Assembly: GCF_014192915.1 (NCBI RefSeq)
Contig: NZ_JACHYN010000005.1
Location: 363,808-427,807 of the forward strand
DNA length: 64,000 nt
Direction: 5' to 3'
From: Azospirillum sp. OGB3
GTDB taxonomy: Bacteria > Pseudomonadota > Alphaproteobacteria > Azospirillales > Azospirillaceae
Under the pieces are notes generated by a model. That model saw nothing but the letters and a program-made list of their open reading frames with translations. It searched no databases and was not told where the DNA came from. Below, piece by piece: positions 63,530 to 64,000 of this stretch (within the stretch, counting starts at the first letter, position 1; each line of letters opens with the position of its first letter). Position numbers and translations under genes: made by a program.

Positions 63530-63865
63530 GTTCGCTGTGAAACAAATCGCAACACAAACATTGCGTCCTGTCAACAAAGCTAAAGAGGTGATCGCCAATC
63601 CGTTCAGGATTGCATACTCGAGTATGCTTTCCGTCAAGAAAATTATCTTTCATTTTTATTATCTCGATGAAGTCACGCAGATCATGTCAGCCCACCACCC
63701 GCATTATTCTGTGAATAATCAAAATTGCTGTCATCCCGATGGGGCCATACGTAGTTTTTCCTATGATTTGTCGCATAGGTTGCGCGCGCTATTTTGAGTA
63801 CACGATTCTCTGACACAAACATTTATTGCCTTCCCTATTCGCAGCGGCCCGCCGATTGGACGAAG
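63530..63865. other. AT-rich non-coding region upstream of the multi-hydrolase operon
   Basis: This stretch is markedly poorer in GC than the rest of the window, and no convincing gene lies in it: the open frames of 60-98 codons on either strand have no family resemblance. It is the natural place for the operon promoter on the minus strand and contains the 16-bp palindrome at 63612-63627. Its composition suggests horizontally acquired DNA. Confidence 0.5.
63612..63627. promoter_or_regulatory. Perfect 16-bp palindrome GCATACTCGAGTATGC
   Basis: The two halves are exact reverse complements with no spacer, lying 175-190 bp upstream of the HAD-M28-M36 start within the AT-rich region. A dimeric regulator site is the simplest reading, but no matching regulator gene is in the window. 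Confidence 0.45.
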
Positions 63866-63906
63866 GGTTCCGTTGCAAAGTTTGCCGGCGGGCGGAGATC
63901 GGGTAA
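63866..63906 (+). repeat. 41-bp copy of the IS6 left end
   Basis: These 41 bp are identical to 46307-46347, the left inverted repeat and subterminal sequence of the IS6 element, and lie in the same orientation. After 63906 the sequence departs completely, so this is a relic end or the end of a related element. The remaining 94 bp to the window edge contain nothing I can identify. Confidence 0.8.
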
Positions 63907-64000
63907 TACCAAGTCCTGCGGAGTACGACTCATGCGGCGATTCCCGCTGAGCCGGGCGGTGTGATTCACGGGAGGGACCACAGCGACGAGGTCCCCCTAT

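Noticed and set aside
63501..63797. A possible 98-residue gene in the AT-rich right flank
   Set aside because: It has no ribosome site or family resemblance and spans the palindrome; more likely promoter DNA.

Overview
This is a strongly GC-rich window with bacterial gene organisation: tight operons, frequent 4-bp ATGA stop/start overlaps, Shine-Dalgarno sites and several IS families. The gene content fits a metabolically versatile alphaproteobacterium, and an Azospirillum-like Rhodospirillales member is my best guess. It includes TonB receptors, a CobN homologue, Liv-type ABC uptake, AtuA-type catabolism and a giant RTX protein. The assignment is inferred from gene content, since no rRNA or marker gene is present. 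I found no tRNA, rRNA or CRISPR array.

Layout. (1) 1-3178: a small catabolic operon on the minus strand (FAH-family hydrolase, alpha/beta hydrolase, amidohydrolase cut by the window edge). It is divergent from a GntR/FCD regulator, and the shared intergenic region carries repeated GATCCAAT-like operators. (2) 3324-22186: a 5,960-residue calcium-binding RTX protein bracketed by two decayed transposase remnants. It contains three different repeat architectures and one embedded non-repeat domain. (3) 22315-28615: an operon on the minus strand led by a cobalamin riboswitch: ABC ATPase, periplasmic binding protein, FecCD permease, CbiX-ferredoxin fusion, TonB receptor. (4) 28724-35475: a second tetrapyrrole/metal-type operon: TonB receptor, CobN-like chelatase, ExbB/TolQ-like channel, DUF2149. 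It has no riboswitch but carries a Zur-type palindrome upstream. The CobN-like protein has a signal peptide and a C-terminal anchor, so it is predicted to be periplasmic. A frameshifted DUF2149 relic lies next to the operon. (5) 35831-46097: an eight-gene catabolic operon (AtuA-like protein, its small partner, Liv-type ABC transporter with a LivM-LivG fusion, aldehyde dehydrogenase, iron alcohol dehydrogenase), divergent from a LysR regulator with two overlapping palindromes between them. (6) 46194-48004: an IS graveyard (IS1182-like piece, frameshifted IS6 element, truncated IS3 element with nonsense codons) that has destroyed a DUF2817 peptidase gene. (7) 48102-63437: five large co-directional genes encoding HAD-M28-M36, a tyrosine-decarboxylase-like PLP enzyme, a possible amidotransferase-fold protein, S8-S41, and an unknown domain joined to phospholipase D. 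A 41-bp copy of the IS6 end lies at the far side.

How the parts may work together. Regions 3 and 4 look like two complementary envelope systems. One is B12-controlled and imports a corrinoid or cobalt-type ligand through TonB, binding protein and ABC. The other is possibly zinc-controlled and brings a metallated tetrapyrrole to a periplasmic chelatase powered by an ExbB-like channel. Region 7 is the strongest candidate for an undescribed system: several protease folds, a lipase-fold and a decarboxylase in one IS-flanked operon, none with a recognisable signal peptide.
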